A stretch of DNA of 64,000 nucleotides from Ampullaceana balthica (taxonomy: Eukaryota; Mollusca; Gastropoda; Lymnaeidae). A program made the translations under genes and the position numbers. The notes beneath the pieces were generated by a model. That model searched no databases. It saw only the letters and a program-made list of their open reading frames with translations, and had not been told where the DNA came from. The DNA lies in assembly GCA_944989445.1 (NCBI GenBank), contig CALYLW010000015.1, forward strand, positions 1,664,124-1,728,123, read 5' to 3'. Below, in pieces: positions 1-10,579 of this stretch. Position 1 is the first letter of the stretch. Each line of letters begins with the position of its first letter.

Positions 1-920
1 CGGCAAATGGGCCTGGAGTACACCGTATGATAATTTAAACCTTAATGGCATTTACCCAATGCACGAAGGCCCTAGTAAGTTGGAGCGTGGATAACAGAAA
101 TGACGCGGCCTTGAACAAAGGCGTGACAATGGGTGGGTATTTAAGGCCTGTAGCTGTACTTTAAAATAATCCTTTTTAAAAAGCCGTTTAGTTTGTGAAA
201 CCAAACATTGTTGAGATCATCTCCAACATTTTATGACGACTTTGAAATGTTGGATACAGAGTATAATCCAAGAAATATTGGTTCCGATATTTCCAAAATC
301 TAAATGGCGTAATAAAAAAAATATTTAAAAAACCCACCATTGTTGAAGTGAACACGGCCATTGATTGGCGGCCTGTTCTCTTCAGTGTCGCTAACAAATC
401 TAACAATCAGGATAAAATTTAGTGTGTTCTAAAACTAGAATGACCCTAGTCTGACCCTCATAACTAAAGATTGCTGCTGTTACCTCTGTTCGATAGCTGC
501 GTCCCGTGAAATAAGTACTAATCAGCAATTTTTGTTGCTATGTTTAACGTTTTCAGGGATTCTTCTCAACACTTTGGGAACCGCTGCGTAGACGTCTGGA
601 ATCACAGAAAATGTGAATTCTCTCAAAGCGTTAACTAAAAACATTTCGTCCCCTCTGGTCTGATCCGTGATTTTTTAGGAATAAAGAATGCGGGTGGTGG
701 TGACACACAGAACCGAGCGACAAGCCGGCTGCATGCCGGTCATATTTTCATCCGGCAACAGAGACACGTGGCAATATATCAGTGGGTCTGTGCCACGGCT
801 TTTATTCTGGACGGGGCCAAAAACATAAGCCCCTAGGCCCGTGATCAATACATGGGGAATATTCGAGATGGCAAATTAGTGAGCGGGGAATTACAGGCCG
901 AGCAATGCGATGACTGCTTT
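1..920. other. Unique sequence, no gene recognised
   Basis: Non-repetitive DNA. A 72-residue open frame on the minus strand (188-406) has no recognisable domain, no good start context and no splice-bounded look. If the GPCR further right continues leftward, this stretch would be intron or contain unrecognised exon sequence; I searched the minus strand for a TM3-like segment and did not find one. Confidence 0.5.
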
Positions 921-924
921 ATAG

Positions 925-1205
925 GGGGTGCATGGATTAAACAAGGGTGGGGGGTCTCGGGGGGGTGCGTGGATTAAACAAGGGGGGGGCTCGGGGGGTG
1001 CGTGGATTAAACAAGGGTGGGGGGCCTCGGGGGGAGCGTGGATTAAACAAGGGTGGGGGGCTCGGGGGAGCGTGGATTAAACAAGGGTGGTGGGCTCGGG
1101 GGAGCGTGGATTAAACAAGGGTGGGGGGGCTCGGACGGAGCGTGTATGAAAAAGGGTGTGGGGGGCTCGGGGGGGGGGAGCGTGGATTAAACAAGGGGGT
1201 TGCGG
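925..1205. repeat. G-rich minisatellite, ~34-40 bp unit, about 8 copies
   Basis: Each unit has GTGGATTAAACAAGGGTGGG followed by a GGGCTCGGGGG-type G tract. Unit length drifts because the G-runs vary from 5 to 9. The plus strand is strongly G-rich with many runs of three or more Gs, so G-quadruplex formation is possible. Confidence 0.9.
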
Positions 1206-1423
1206 GTGGAAGGGATTTACGGGGTCTAGAGGACATGTGCGCAAAACGAATGGTGGGTTATAGATGACAGAGCGGGGATATGTGACTGAATTTAAACTGT
1301 ATAGATGACAGAGTGGTGATATGTGACTGTATAGACGCAACTCAAGGAAAACTGCTGACGCCGTGCTTTAGTTTTCGTATGTTTCACGTCAGTAGTGTTG
1401 GAATAAATCATGTTTAACTTCGC

Positions 1424-1556
1424 AATCTCTCATGAAATCTCTCATGAAATCTCTCATGAAATCTCTCATGATATCTATCATGAAATCTATCATGAAATCT
1501 ATCATGAAATCTATCATGAAATCAATCATGATATCTGTCATGAAGTCTATCATGAT
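1424..1556. repeat. 12-bp minisatellite, about 11 copies
   Basis: Unit ATCTCTCATGAA drifting to ATCTATCATGAA towards the right. It contains TCATGA, a 6-bp palindrome. The 12-bp length keeps all frames in register, which explains the short MKSI/HEIY-type open frames here; they are not genes. Confidence 0.92.
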
Positions 1557-1647
1557 ATTTCCACTTTTCCCATCACATCTCACAACTTTTTTTATCCTCC
1601 ATAAAATGTACCCTGTTGACTCCGTACAGTTTGAATGAGTTGAAAGT

Positions 1648-1740
1648 TTCGTCTTGTTGTTTCGTCTTGTTGTTTCGTCTTGTTGTTTCGTCTTGTTGTT
1701 TCGTCTTGTTGTTTCGTCTTGTTTCGTCTTGTTGTTTCGC
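1648..1740. repeat. 13-bp pyrimidine-rich minisatellite, about 7 copies
   Basis: Repeats of TTCGTCTTGTTGT, with one shortened copy near 1720. Confidence 0.92.
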
Positions 1741-1889
1741 TTGTCAACAAGAATGCACCTCTTGGTTTACTTTAAAAAGTGAGTCCATGAAAAACTGAGT
1801 CGGATGACGTATTCTCTGAGCCATATTGGTGTAAATACAAGTGTCGCTTCCTAACAATGACCGGCTTTCTTCAATCTTAGATACTATCC

Positions 1890-2499
1890 TGAACCGATCG
1901 CCCTGGGTGGTGTCAACTCATGGGGTCAGGGGTGATATCATGGATACGGAGAGAAACAAAACACCTGAACTGACCGCCCTGGGTGGTGTCAACTCATGTG
2001 GTCAGGGGTGATATCATGGATACGGAGAGAAACAAAACACCTGAACCGACAGCCCTGGGTGGTGTCAACTCATGGGGTCAGGGGTGATATCATGGATACG
2101 GAGAGAAACAAAACACCTGAACTGACCGCCCTGGGTGGTGTCAACTCATGGGGTCAGGGGTGATATCATGGATACGGAGAGAAACAAAACACCTGAACTG
2201 ACCGCCCTGGGTGGTGTCAACTCATGGGGTCAGGGGTGATATCATGGATACGGAGAGAAACAAAACACCTGAACTGACCGCCCTGGGTGGTGTCAACTCA
2301 TGGGGTCAGGGGTGATATCATGGATACGGAGAGAAACAAAACACCTGAACTGACTGCCCTGGGTGGTGTCAACTCATGGGGTCAGGGGTGATATCATGGA
2401 TACGGAGAGAAACAAAACACCTGAACTGACCGCCCTGGGTGGTGTCAACTCATGGGGTCAGGGGTGATATCATGGATACGGAGAGAAACAAAACACCTG
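1890..2499. repeat. 76-bp tandem repeat, 8 copies
   Basis: CCCTGGGTGGTGTCAACTCA recurs at 1901, 1977, 2053, 2129, 2205, 2281, 2357 and 2433, an exact 76-bp period. Copies differ by a handful of substitutions, mostly in the first two and in the GACCG/GACAG/GACTG position, so the rightmost copies look most recently homogenised. Confidence 0.96.
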
Positions 2500-2694
2500 C
2501 AGTAATCTCCTCAATCGACACAAGTCACCGTGACGTTATCTTGTAATCTGTCTTCACGGCCCGCAGTTTGCGTGAACTTTAATCCCAAACACCGTTTAGT
2601 GGCCGGCCTATCTTTCACAATCTGCTCACAAAGTCGCGAAGCTTCCTCCCCCCCTCCACCCGACATAGTGTTGAAACAATCGATATCTTCGACT

Positions 2695-2816
2695 CTCTGG
2701 CCTCACAGCGATACCTCGGCTCCGGCCTCACAGCGATACCTCGGCTCCGGCCCCACAGCGATACCTCGGCCTCACAGCGATACCTCAGCCCCGGCCTCAC
2801 AGCGATACCTCGGCCC
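2695..2816. repeat. ~24-bp minisatellite, about 5 copies
   Basis: Repeats of CACAGCGATACCTCGGC with a variable CTCCGGCC linker that is missing in one copy. Confidence 0.9.
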
Positions 2817-2953
2817 CGGGACCCTGTTTACGATCGTCCGGTCTACGCGCGGCTCACATTGCGGTAATCGCATATTCGATACCCCAGTAGTTCCATGGCG
2901 GAGCGCACCAACGGGAATATCCCATTCTAACATTTGGAGCCAACAAAACACCA

Positions 2954-3580
2954 GACACCCTCGGCCCATCGGTGGGCTGGGCCCAGGAATCAAAGTTAGC
3001 CCTCCGACACCCTCGGCCCATCGGTGGGCTGGGCCCAGGAATCAAAGTTAGCCCTCCGACACCCTCGGCCCATCGGTGGGCTGGGCCCAGGAATCAAAGT
3101 TAGCCCTCCGACACCCTCGGCCCATCGGTGGGCTGGGCCCAGGAATCAAAGTTAGCCCTCCGACACCCTCGGCCCATCGGTGGGCTGGGCCCAGGAATCA
3201 AAGTTAGCCCTCCGACACCCTCGGCCCATCGGTGGGCTGGGCCCAGGAATCAAAGTTAGCCCTCCGACACCCTCGGCCCATCGGTGGGCTGGGCCCAGGA
3301 ATCAAAGTTAGCCCTCCGACACCCTCGGCCCATCGGTGGGCTGGGCCCAGGAATCAAAGTTAGCCCTCCGACACCCTCGGCCCATCGGTGGGCTGGGCCC
3401 AGGAATCAAAGTTAGCCCTCCGACACCCTCGGCCCATCGGTGGGCTGGGCCCAGGAATCAAAGTTAGCCCTCCGACACCCTCGGCCCATCGGTGGGCTGG
3501 GCCCAGGAATCAAAGTTAGCCCTCCGACACCCTCGGCCCATCGGTGGGCTGGGCCCAGGAATCAAAGTTAGCCCTCCGAC
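2954..3580. repeat. 52-bp tandem repeat, 12 copies
   Basis: GACACCCTCGGCCCATCGGT recurs every 52 bp from 2954, with no substitution I could see between most copies. The unit holds GGCCCATCGGTGGGCTGGGCC, an imperfect palindrome around a GGGCTGGGCCC core (key half-sites GGCCCA and TGGGC). Confidence 0.96.
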
Positions 3581-3668
3581 AGACCGCAGCTTAACTCTTA
3601 GCTAATTCTCTTACTGCACATGTTTGTTTTGTTTTTTTCATGAGATACCAAGTAATCCGTTAAAGGAG

Positions 3669-3757
3669 AAACTTAACGATTCGATCAATAAAGCGAACAA
3701 TTGTAAGACGGACAAACTTAACGATTCGATCAATAAAGTGAACAATTGTAAGACGGA
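3669..3757. repeat. ~45-bp direct duplication
   Basis: AACTTAACGATTCGATCAAT occurs twice about 45 bp apart and both copies end in AACAATTGTAAGACGG. There is one substitution (AAAGCG versus AAAGTG). Confidence 0.9.
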
Positions 3758-3828
3758 GGCAATGTGTTCTTAAAACAAACACAAAAGTTTGCCTTTGTGA
3801 TTGGCTCTTAAGTCAAATAAGACCTCGA

Positions 3829-5161
3829 ATGGAAGTGGTGACTCGACGGCCCAATAGTTGTGGAAGTGGTGACTCGACGGCCCAATAGTTGTGGAAGTGG
3901 TGACTCGACGGCCCAATAGTTGTGGAAGTGGTGACTCGACGGCCCAATAGTTGTGGAAGTGGTGACTCGACGGCCCAATAGTTGTGGAAGTGGTGACTCG
4001 ACGGCCCAATAGTTGTGGAAGTGGTGACTCGACTGCCCAATAGTTGTGGAAGTGGTGACTCGACGGCCCAATAGTTGTGGAAGTGGTGACTCGACGGCCC
4101 AATAGTTGTGGAAGTGGTGACTCGACGGCCCAATAGTTGTGGAAGTGGTGACTCGATGGCCCAATAGTTGTGGAAGTGGTGACTCGACGGCCCAATAGTT
4201 GTGGAAGTGGTGACTCGACGGCCCAATAGTTGTGGAAGTGGTGACTCGACGGCCCAATAGTTGTGGAAGTGGTGACTCGACGGCCCAATAGTTGTGGAAG
4301 TGGTGACTCGACGGCCCAATAGTTGTGGAAGTGGTGACTCGACGGCCCAATAGTTGTGGAAGTGGTGACTCGACGGCCCAATAGTTGTGGAAGTGGTGAC
4401 TCGACGGCCCAATAGTTGTGGAAGTGGTGACTCGACGGCCCAATAGTTGTGGAAGTGGTGACTCGACGGCCCAATAGTTGTGGAAGTGGTGACTCGACGG
4501 CCCAATAGTTGTGGAAGTGGTGACTCGACGGCCCAATAGTTGTGGAAGTGGTGACTCGACGGCCCAATAGTTGTGGAAGTGGTGACTCGACGGCCCAATA
4601 GTTGTGGAAGTGGTGACTCGACGGCCCAATAGTGGTGGAAGTGGTGACTCGACGGCCCAATAGTTGTGGAAGTGGTGACTCGACGGCCCAATAGTTGTGG
4701 AAGTGGTGACTCGACGGCCCAATAGTTGTGGAAGTGGTGACTCGACGGCCCAATAGTTGTGGAAGTGGTGACTCGACGGCCCAATAGTTGTGGAAGTGGT
4801 GACTCGACGGCCCAATAGTTGTGGAAGTGGTGACTCGACGGCCCAATAGTTGTGGAAGTGGTGACTCGACGGCCCAATAGTTGTGGAAGTGGTGACTCGA
4901 CGGCCCAATAGTTGTGGAAGTGGTGACTCGACGGCCCAATAGTTGTGGAAGTGGTGACTCGACCGCCCAATAGTTGTGGAAGTGGTGACTCGACGGCCCA
5001 ATAGTTGTGGAAGTGGTGACTCGACGGCCCAATAGTTGTGGAAGTGGTGACTCGACGGCCCAATAGTTGTGGAAGTGGTGACTCGACGGCCCAATAGTTG
5101 TGGAAGTGGTGACTCGACGGCCCAATAGTTGTGGAAGTGGTGACTCGACGGCCCAATAGTT
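3829..5161. repeat. 31-bp minisatellite, about 43 nearly identical copies
   Basis: Core GTGACTCGACGGCCCAATAG with GTTGTGGAAG. I see only about five variant positions in 1.3 kb (for example 4033, 4156, 4633, 4963). The minus strand of the unit has no stop in any frame. Since 31 is not a multiple of 3, one strand yields three overlapping 430-450-residue frames cycling through the same 31-residue peptide, a signature of non-coding repeat DNA. It would lie in the GPCR intron following the TM1-TM2 exon. Confidence 0.97.
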
Positions 5162-5163
5162 GT

Positions 5164-5620
5164 TTACACTAAATTTATATATATAGTTTTGTGTTTTCTT
5201 TTGCCTTTGAAATATATTGTTTGTTTTAAATTTGATTTAGAGACATGTCTTGGAAAGCTGTGGTTTCAGGGCTACACATAAATCTAGAGTCTAGACCATT
5301 TAGTTCCACATTAATAAAGAAAGGTTTGCAGGGCTGAGATGTCAAGATAAACTCTAACCCTAACAAATTACAAAATACTCATGCGTCACGCTTCATTGGT
5401 TTCAGTTTTAGTTTCTAACGGTCAAATCAACCTTCAGGTGGAGATAAGATAGGGGTGGGGTGGGTGTTAGAAGCTGCTCATGGCCAGATATCGTGTGTGT
5501 CGGGGGGGGGTATTCTCCAAGTTTGATGACCATAGAAACTGGTGACGATCAATACAAGGATAGACGTAAAGAAATCAATAAATAATACAGTTATGAAGAG
5601 GAGCAAACAGGTACACTTAC
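5164..5620. other. Unique intronic sequence left of the GPCR exon
   Basis: Non-repetitive apart from a G9 run near 5504. It immediately follows the 5' splice site of the TM1-TM2 exon on the minus strand. No second exon is visible here. Confidence 0.5.
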
Positions 5621-5811
5621 ATTGTGACGACGTACAGGTAGATGGCCAGCACCAGGTACGGACTCATGGTCAGCATGTCGGCGATGGCCAGAGCGGTCAA
5701 GATGAAGTTGGTGGGTGACCGCATGTGTTTCCTGGTGAGCACAATGATGTTGAGGATGTTGGAGATGATTCCGAACACGCAGACGACGAAGGCGAAGTAG
5801 CCGTGGATCCC
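5621..5811 (-). CDS. GPCR exon encoding TM1-TM2, DMSR/myosuppressin-receptor-like (partial)
   Basis: This 191-nt internal exon encodes 63 residues plus two bases. On the minus strand it is preceded by CTCTACCTACAG (acceptor ending at 5812) and followed by GTAAGTG (donor from 5620). The translation starts GIHGYFAFVVCVFGIISN. It holds TM1 with the conserved Asn at exon residue 18, an intracellular LTRKHMRSPTN loop, and TM2 with LAIAD, whose Asp is the sodium-site D2.50. The HGY lead-in, NIIVLTRK and MRSPTN are typical of myosuppressin/DMSR-type peptide receptors, which are Gi/o-coupled receptors for RFamide-like peptides at the plasma membrane; that family call is from memory. An in-frame stop lies just upstream at 5833-5835, supporting splicing. 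It joins the exon at 9767-9934 in phase 0. The phase-2 exit means TM3-TM7 lie to the left, outside what I can see. The longer overlapping minus-strand frame at 5591-5890 is a shadow. Confidence 0.82.
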
Positions 5812-6310
5812 CTGTAGGTAGAGACATGGAAACTAGTTTAATCTTATCATCGGGGGTGTTGGCTAAATGGACCCGAGCCCTAGGAGGCACTTTTCTAATT
5901 TATGGACTCAAATTTCCGATTTCTATATCAAAAACATTAACTGTGCCACTGTTGAGAGGGTTATAACGTTGACAATAATAAAACAATGGATTCTGAGCAA
6001 CGTGAATCCTGCGACTTCCTTCACCCCCTCACCCCCAATCAAAAGAGATACCAACATATCATTAGTAAAGATACAGGCAGTACCATTTTACTCTAGTTCT
6101 AGTGAAATACCCCCTCTCCCGGCTTTTGCTTTGAAAATCCCCATCTTCCATTGAATGCTTCTTAGGAAAAGCTCTGACGAAGTTTGAGTATTTAGCACGG
6201 GCTCTGCGCCGATACTTTGTCCGGCTTACATTTGAACAAGGCTTCCGCCACTGGTCGTGTCCACGATCCGACTAATTGATTTTTTTCCGACTTGACGGAA
6301 ACCCTTGTCC

Positions 6311-6660
6311 GGGGCGGTTAGTTTCCCACCATGGCCCGGGGTGGCTAGTTTCCCACCATGGCCCGGGATGGTTAGTTTCCCACCATGGCCCTAGGGTGGT
6401 TAGTTTCCCCACCATGGCCCGGGATGGCTCGTTTCCCACCATGGCCCGGGATGTTTAGTTTCCCACCATGGCCCGGGATGGCTAGTTTCCCACCATGGCC
6501 CGGGATGGTTAGTTTCCCACCATGGCCCGGGATGGTTAGTTTCCCACCATGGCCCGGGATGGCTAGTTTCCCACCATGGCCCGGGATGGTTAGTTTCCCA
6601 CCATGGCCCGGGATGTTTAGTTTCCCACCATGGCCCCAGGGTGGTTAGTTTCCCACCATG
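6311..6660. repeat. 27-bp GC-rich minisatellite, about 13 copies
   Basis: Unit TTAGTTTCCCACCATGGCCC plus GGGATGG. It contains the palindromes CCATGG and CCCGGG. The 27-bp length keeps open frames with FPPWPGM-type peptides; these are not genes. Confidence 0.95.
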
Positions 6661-6837
6661 GCTGGGGGTAGCGATTAGAAGAGTTGCTCGGCCCAGTCAT
6701 GTCTGTGGCAACGATCCAAGTGATGGGAAATGTCAGTTATCTGGTGACAGGTTTATTTGTGGCCAGTGTGGCCAGATTGAGGAGTTGCTTTTGGGATTAT
6801 TGATTGGCACATCGTGAAAAGGTGAATGGTGTGATTG

Positions 6838-7145
6838 TGGTGACTTGTGTGACTTGTGGTGACTTGTGTGACTTGTGGTGACTTGTGTGACTTGTGGTGA
6901 CTTGAGTGACTTGTGGTGACTTGAGTGACACATGACTTGTGTGACTTGTGGTGACTTGAATGACTTGTGTGACTTGTTGTGACTTGAGTGACACATGACT
7001 TGTGTGACTTGTGGTGACTTGAGTGACACATGACTTGTGTGACTTGTGGTGACTTGAGTGACACATGACTTGTGTTACTTGTGGTGACTTGAGTGACACA
7101 TGACATGTGTGACTTGTGGTGACTTGAGTGACACTTGACTTGTGT
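6838..7145. repeat. Composite 10/11-bp minisatellite with ~45-bp higher-order unit
   Basis: Short units GTGACTTGTG and GTGACTTGAGTGACACATGA combine in a recurring order, so a longer unit of about 45 bp is itself tandemly repeated in the right half (6910-7120). Confidence 0.9.
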
Positions 7146-7210
7146 AACTAGGTTGTTTTTTTTAAATTACAGTGTGGTTTTGGGTGAGGTCGGGATGTAC
7201 ATTAACGAGG

Positions 7211-9321
7211 TCAACAAACACCTCATCTCCCTGGTAAACAAACACCTCATCTCCCTGGTAAACAAACACCTCATCTCCCTGGTAAACAAACACCTCATCT
7301 CCCTGGTAAACAAACACCTCATCTCCCTGGTAAACAAACACCTCATCTCCCTGGTAAACAAACACCTCATCTCCCTGGTAAACAAACACCTCATCTCCCT
7401 TGTAAACAAACACCTCATCTCCCTTGTAAACAAACACGTCATCTCCCTTGTAAACAAACACCTCATCTCCCTGGTAAACAAACACCTCATCTCCCTTGTA
7501 AACAAACACCTCATCTCCCTTGTAAACAAACACCCCATCTCCCTTGTAAACAAACTTCTTTTCTCCCTTGTAAACAAACACCCCATCTCTTTTGTAAACA
7601 AACACCTCATCTCCCTTGTAAACAAACTTCTTTTCTCCCTTGTAAACAAACACCTCATCTCCCTTGTAAACAAACACCTCATCTCCCTGGTAAACAAACA
7701 CCTCATCTCCCTGGTAAACAAACACCCCATCTCCCTTGTAAACAAACACCTCATCTCACTTGTAAACAAACACCACATCTCCCTTGTAAACAAACACCTA
7801 ATCTCCCTTGTAAACAAACACCTCATCTCCCTTGTAAACAAACACTTCATCTCCCTTGTAAACAAACTTCTCATCTCCCTTGTAAACAAACACCTCATCT
7901 CCCTTGTAAACAAACACCTCATCTCCCTTGTAAACAAACACCTCATCTCCCTTGTAAACAAACACCTCATCTCCCTTGTAAACAAACACCTCATCTCCCT
8001 TGTAAACAAACACCCCATCTCCCTTGTAAACAAACACCCCATCTCCCTTGTAAACAAACACCTCATCTCCCTTGTAAACAAACACCTCATCTCCCTTGTA
8101 AACAAACACCTCATCTCCCTGGTAAACAAACACCTCATCTCACTGGTAAACAAACACCCCATCTCCCTTGTAAACAAACACCCCATCTCACTTGTAAACA
8201 AACACCCCATCTCCCTTGTAAACAAACACCTCATCCCCCTTGTAAACAAACACCTCATCTCCCTTGTAAACAAACACCTCATCTCCCTTGTAAACAAACA
8301 CCTCATCTCCCTTGTAAACAAACACCTCATCTCCCTTGTAAACAAACACCTCATCTCCCTTGTAAACAAACTTCTCATATCCCTTGTAAACAAACACCTC
8401 ATCTCCCTTGTAAACAAACACCTCATCTCCCTTGTAAACAAACACATCATCTCCCTTGTAAACAAACACCTCATCTCCCTTGTAAACAAACACCTCATCT
8501 CCCTTGTAAACAAACACCTCATCTCCCTTGTAAACAAACACCCCATCTCCCTTGTAAACAAACACCCCATCTACTTGTAAACAAACACCTCATCTCCCTT
8601 GTAAACAAACACCTCATCTCCCTTGTAAACAAACACCTCATCTCCCTTGTAAACAAACACCTCATCTCCCTTGTAAACAAACACCTCATCTCCCTTGTAA
8701 ACAAACACCTCATCTCCCTTGTAAACAAACACCTCATCTCCCTTGTAAACAAACACCTCATCTCCCTTGTAAACAAACACCTCATCTCCCTGGTAAACAA
8801 ACACCTCATCTCCCTGGTAAACAAACACCTCATCTCCCTGGTAAACAAACACCTCATCTCCCTTGTAAACAAACTTCTCATCTCCCTTGTAAACAAACAC
8901 CTCATCTCCCTTGTAAACAAACACCTCATCTCCCTTGTAAACAAACACATCATCTCCCATGTAAACAAATACCTCATCTCCCTTGTAAACAAACACCTCA
9001 TCTCCCTGGTAAACAAACACCCCATCTCCCTTGTAAAAAACATCTCATCTCCCTTGTAAACAAACACCTCATCTCCCTTGTAAACAAACACCTCATCTCC
9101 CTTGTAAACAAACACCTCATCTCCCTGGTAAACAAACACCTCATCTCCCTGGTAAACAAACACCTCATCTCCCTGGTAAAAAAACACCCCATCTCCCTTG
9201 TAAACAAACACCTCATCTCCCTTGTAAACAAACACCTCATCTCCCTTGTAAACAAACACCTCATCTCCCTGGTAAACAAACACCTCATCTCCCTTGTAAA
9301 CAAACACCTCATCTCCCTTGT
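7211..9321. repeat. 24-bp minisatellite, about 88 copies, with forkhead-site core
   Basis: Unit core GTAAACAAACACCTCATCTC. The period is exactly 24 for almost the whole length, with one 2-bp loss at 8573. Two main subtypes, CCCTGGTAAAC and CCCTTGTAAAC, occur in blocks (CTGGT at 7231-7380, 8790-8850 and 9127-9180; CTTGT mostly elsewhere), showing local homogenisation. Minor variants are CCTC/CCCC/TTCT. Twenty-four is divisible by 3 and several frames lack stops, producing a 481-residue LVNKHLIS repeat frame on plus and FVYKGDEV or CLFTREMR frames on minus. With no splice or start logic and its location in a GPCR intron I treat these as non-coding. Confidence 0.97.
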
Positions 9322-9563
9322 TTCTGTGTACGGTGTTCGATGTGTAGACAAATAAAGTCAGAAAGTTGAACTTTTCTAGACTCCCCATTTCGGTGCCTCA
9401 ATCTAATTTGTCCGTTTGTTCGTGGCAGCAGTTGTTCGCTACTCAAATTCTGGATACTTTTAAAATGATTCTTTTTTTTTAATTTAGTTTATCTGAAGGA
9501 GGGGGCGGGGGTTAAATCTCAAACATGTTGCTCATATCACTCGAGTGACCACGACGATATCAT
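9322..9563. other. Unique intronic sequence
   Basis: Non-repetitive spacer between two intronic arrays, with a T9 run near 9472. Nothing recognisable. Confidence 0.5.
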
Positions 9564-9760
9564 TCATGTTCCCTTACAACATTTCATGTTCCCCTTACCA
9601 CATTTCATGTTCCTATTAACACGGTACATGTTCCTCTTAACACGATACATGTTCCCCTTACCACGGTACATGTTCCCCTTACCACGGTACATGTTCCCCT
9701 TAATACGGTACATGTTCCCCTTACCACGGTACATGTTCCCCTTACCACGATACATGTTCC
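9564..9760. repeat. 21-bp minisatellite derived from the adjacent splice donor, about 9 copies
   Basis: On the minus strand the unit reads GGTAAGGGGAACATGTACC plus two bases. The true exon donor at 9766 begins GTAAGGGGAACATG, so the array is a tandem expansion of the donor and its downstream intron sequence. Six of nine extra copies keep GTAAGG; the copies near 9610, 9634 and 9700 have lost it. The 21-bp length keeps the exon's reading frame open through the array (VRGTCTV-type heptapeptides). Confidence 0.9.
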
Positions 9761-9766
9761 CCTTAC

Positions 9767-9934
9767 CTGGTAATATTTGCTGAGTTTCTCCAGAGTGGAC
9801 TCGACTGTTGAGTTGGTCATGTTGACATCCCCAGGCTCCCAGGTCGTCATGGACAGGTCGTAGAAGTCCGTGACCAGCGACGTGTTGTGGCTGTTGGTGA
9901 CCGGCCAGTCCAGGCCGTTCGTGAAGTTAGCCAT
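9767..9934 (-). CDS. GPCR first coding exon, extracellular N-terminus (partial gene)
   Basis: It encodes 56 residues beginning MANFTNGLDWPV and ending EKLSKYYQ, then CAG|GTAAGG. There is no signal peptide, as usual for rhodopsin-class receptors. Four N-glycosylation sequons are present: N3-F-T, N17-T-S, N38-M-T and N41-S-T. The C-terminal LSKYYQ runs directly into GIHGY of the next exon in phase 0, a layout matching DMSR-type receptors, where this helix-like stretch precedes TM1. I chose the ATG at 9934; a longer frame from 9997 begins with GTG and crosses a likely splice acceptor, so it is not used. Ligand is unknown; an RFamide/myosuppressin-like peptide is inference from the TM1-TM2 exon. 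Confidence 0.75.
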
Positions 9935-9963
9935 GGGTGAAGGCCGTAGCGTGTGGGATGCTT
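9935..9963 (-). other. 5' UTR portion and putative splice acceptor of the GPCR
   Basis: On the minus strand a C13-type pyrimidine tract followed by CTTTAG ends at 9964, immediately before 29 nt leading to the ATG at 9934. This fits an acceptor, implying at least one upstream non-coding exon to the right. No such exon is identified. Confidence 0.45.
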
Positions 9964-10138
9964 CTAAAGGGGGGGGGGAGCTTTGGAGTATGTCCACCGC
10001 TGGTCTATCCCAAGGGAAGTCTTAAAGGCGGTCAACTAAAAAGAGCATCAGTTTATTGCTATGAAGTTTTTTTCTCACATACACGCACAAACCAAGGTAC
10101 TAGGCTGAGTATGAAATATGGCTGATAGGACAGTAGAA

Positions 10139-10250
10139 CAACTGTAAACACGTGCTGTTCAAGGGCTGTTTGTAGACACGTGCTGTTCAAGGGCTGTTTG
10201 TAGACACGTGCTGTTCAATGTCTGTTTGTAGACAAGTGCTGTTCAAGGGC
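10139..10250. repeat. 28-bp minisatellite, 4 copies
   Basis: Unit CACGTGCTGTTCAAGGGCTG plus TTTGTAGA. The first three copies carry the E-box CACGTG; the last is ACAAGTG. Confidence 0.92.
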
Positions 10251-10579
10251 TTCCCATCAGCTAATCTCCCTTCAGATTATACACAGTGTTTCGGATGTGT
10301 TGCCCCTTGAGCCCCACTTCAGTTACTGCCACTGTGGGGCACTTGCCTGGGGCATGATTTATCCGATGTACACATGAACTTCAACGATGCCCACGCTTGT
10401 GTCATAGAGATATCACATTAAATTAATGACATTTTAGCGGCGTATTCTATCGTTTAATCCCAAAATATACGGAGTTGTCTGGATACCTTCACTTACTCCA
10501 CAGTCGTAGCCGTACGTTCATAAGGCGTAAACAACTGGATTAGTAAATATGTGACCTACAGCTATCTCAGGCCCTCGGA

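Larger units (their letters stand above)
5812..9766 (-). other. GPCR intron (~3.95 kb), mostly minisatellites
   Basis: It is bounded by CAG|GTAAGG at the right and CTACAG|GGG at the left on the minus strand. It contains four arrays (6311-6660, 6838-7145, 7211-9321, 9564-9760), so about three quarters of the intron is tandem repeat. The unique part 5830-6300 has no recognisable gene. Confidence 0.75.

Noticed and set aside
188..406. 72-residue minus ORF as a further GPCR exon
   Set aside because: No TM3 motifs, no appropriate phase-1 acceptor and unfamiliar sequence.
3770..5156. Three overlapping ~430-450-residue minus-strand ORFs
   Set aside because: They are phase-shifted readings of one 31-bp tandem unit with no stops; no start, splice or domain support.
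5591..5890. 99-residue Arg/His-rich minus ORF over the GPCR exon
   Set aside because: Wrong frame; the overlapping spliced frame gives a clear TM1-TM2 segment.
7135..9388. 481- and 467-residue repeat-protein ORFs (LVNKHLIS, CLFTREMR)
   Set aside because: A 24-bp satellite in a GPCR intron; open on both strands, which is expected by unit composition rather than selection.
9935..9997. N-terminal extension of the GPCR from position 9997
   Set aside because: It starts with GTG, not used in nuclear genes as a rule, and runs across a polypyrimidine-AG acceptor.
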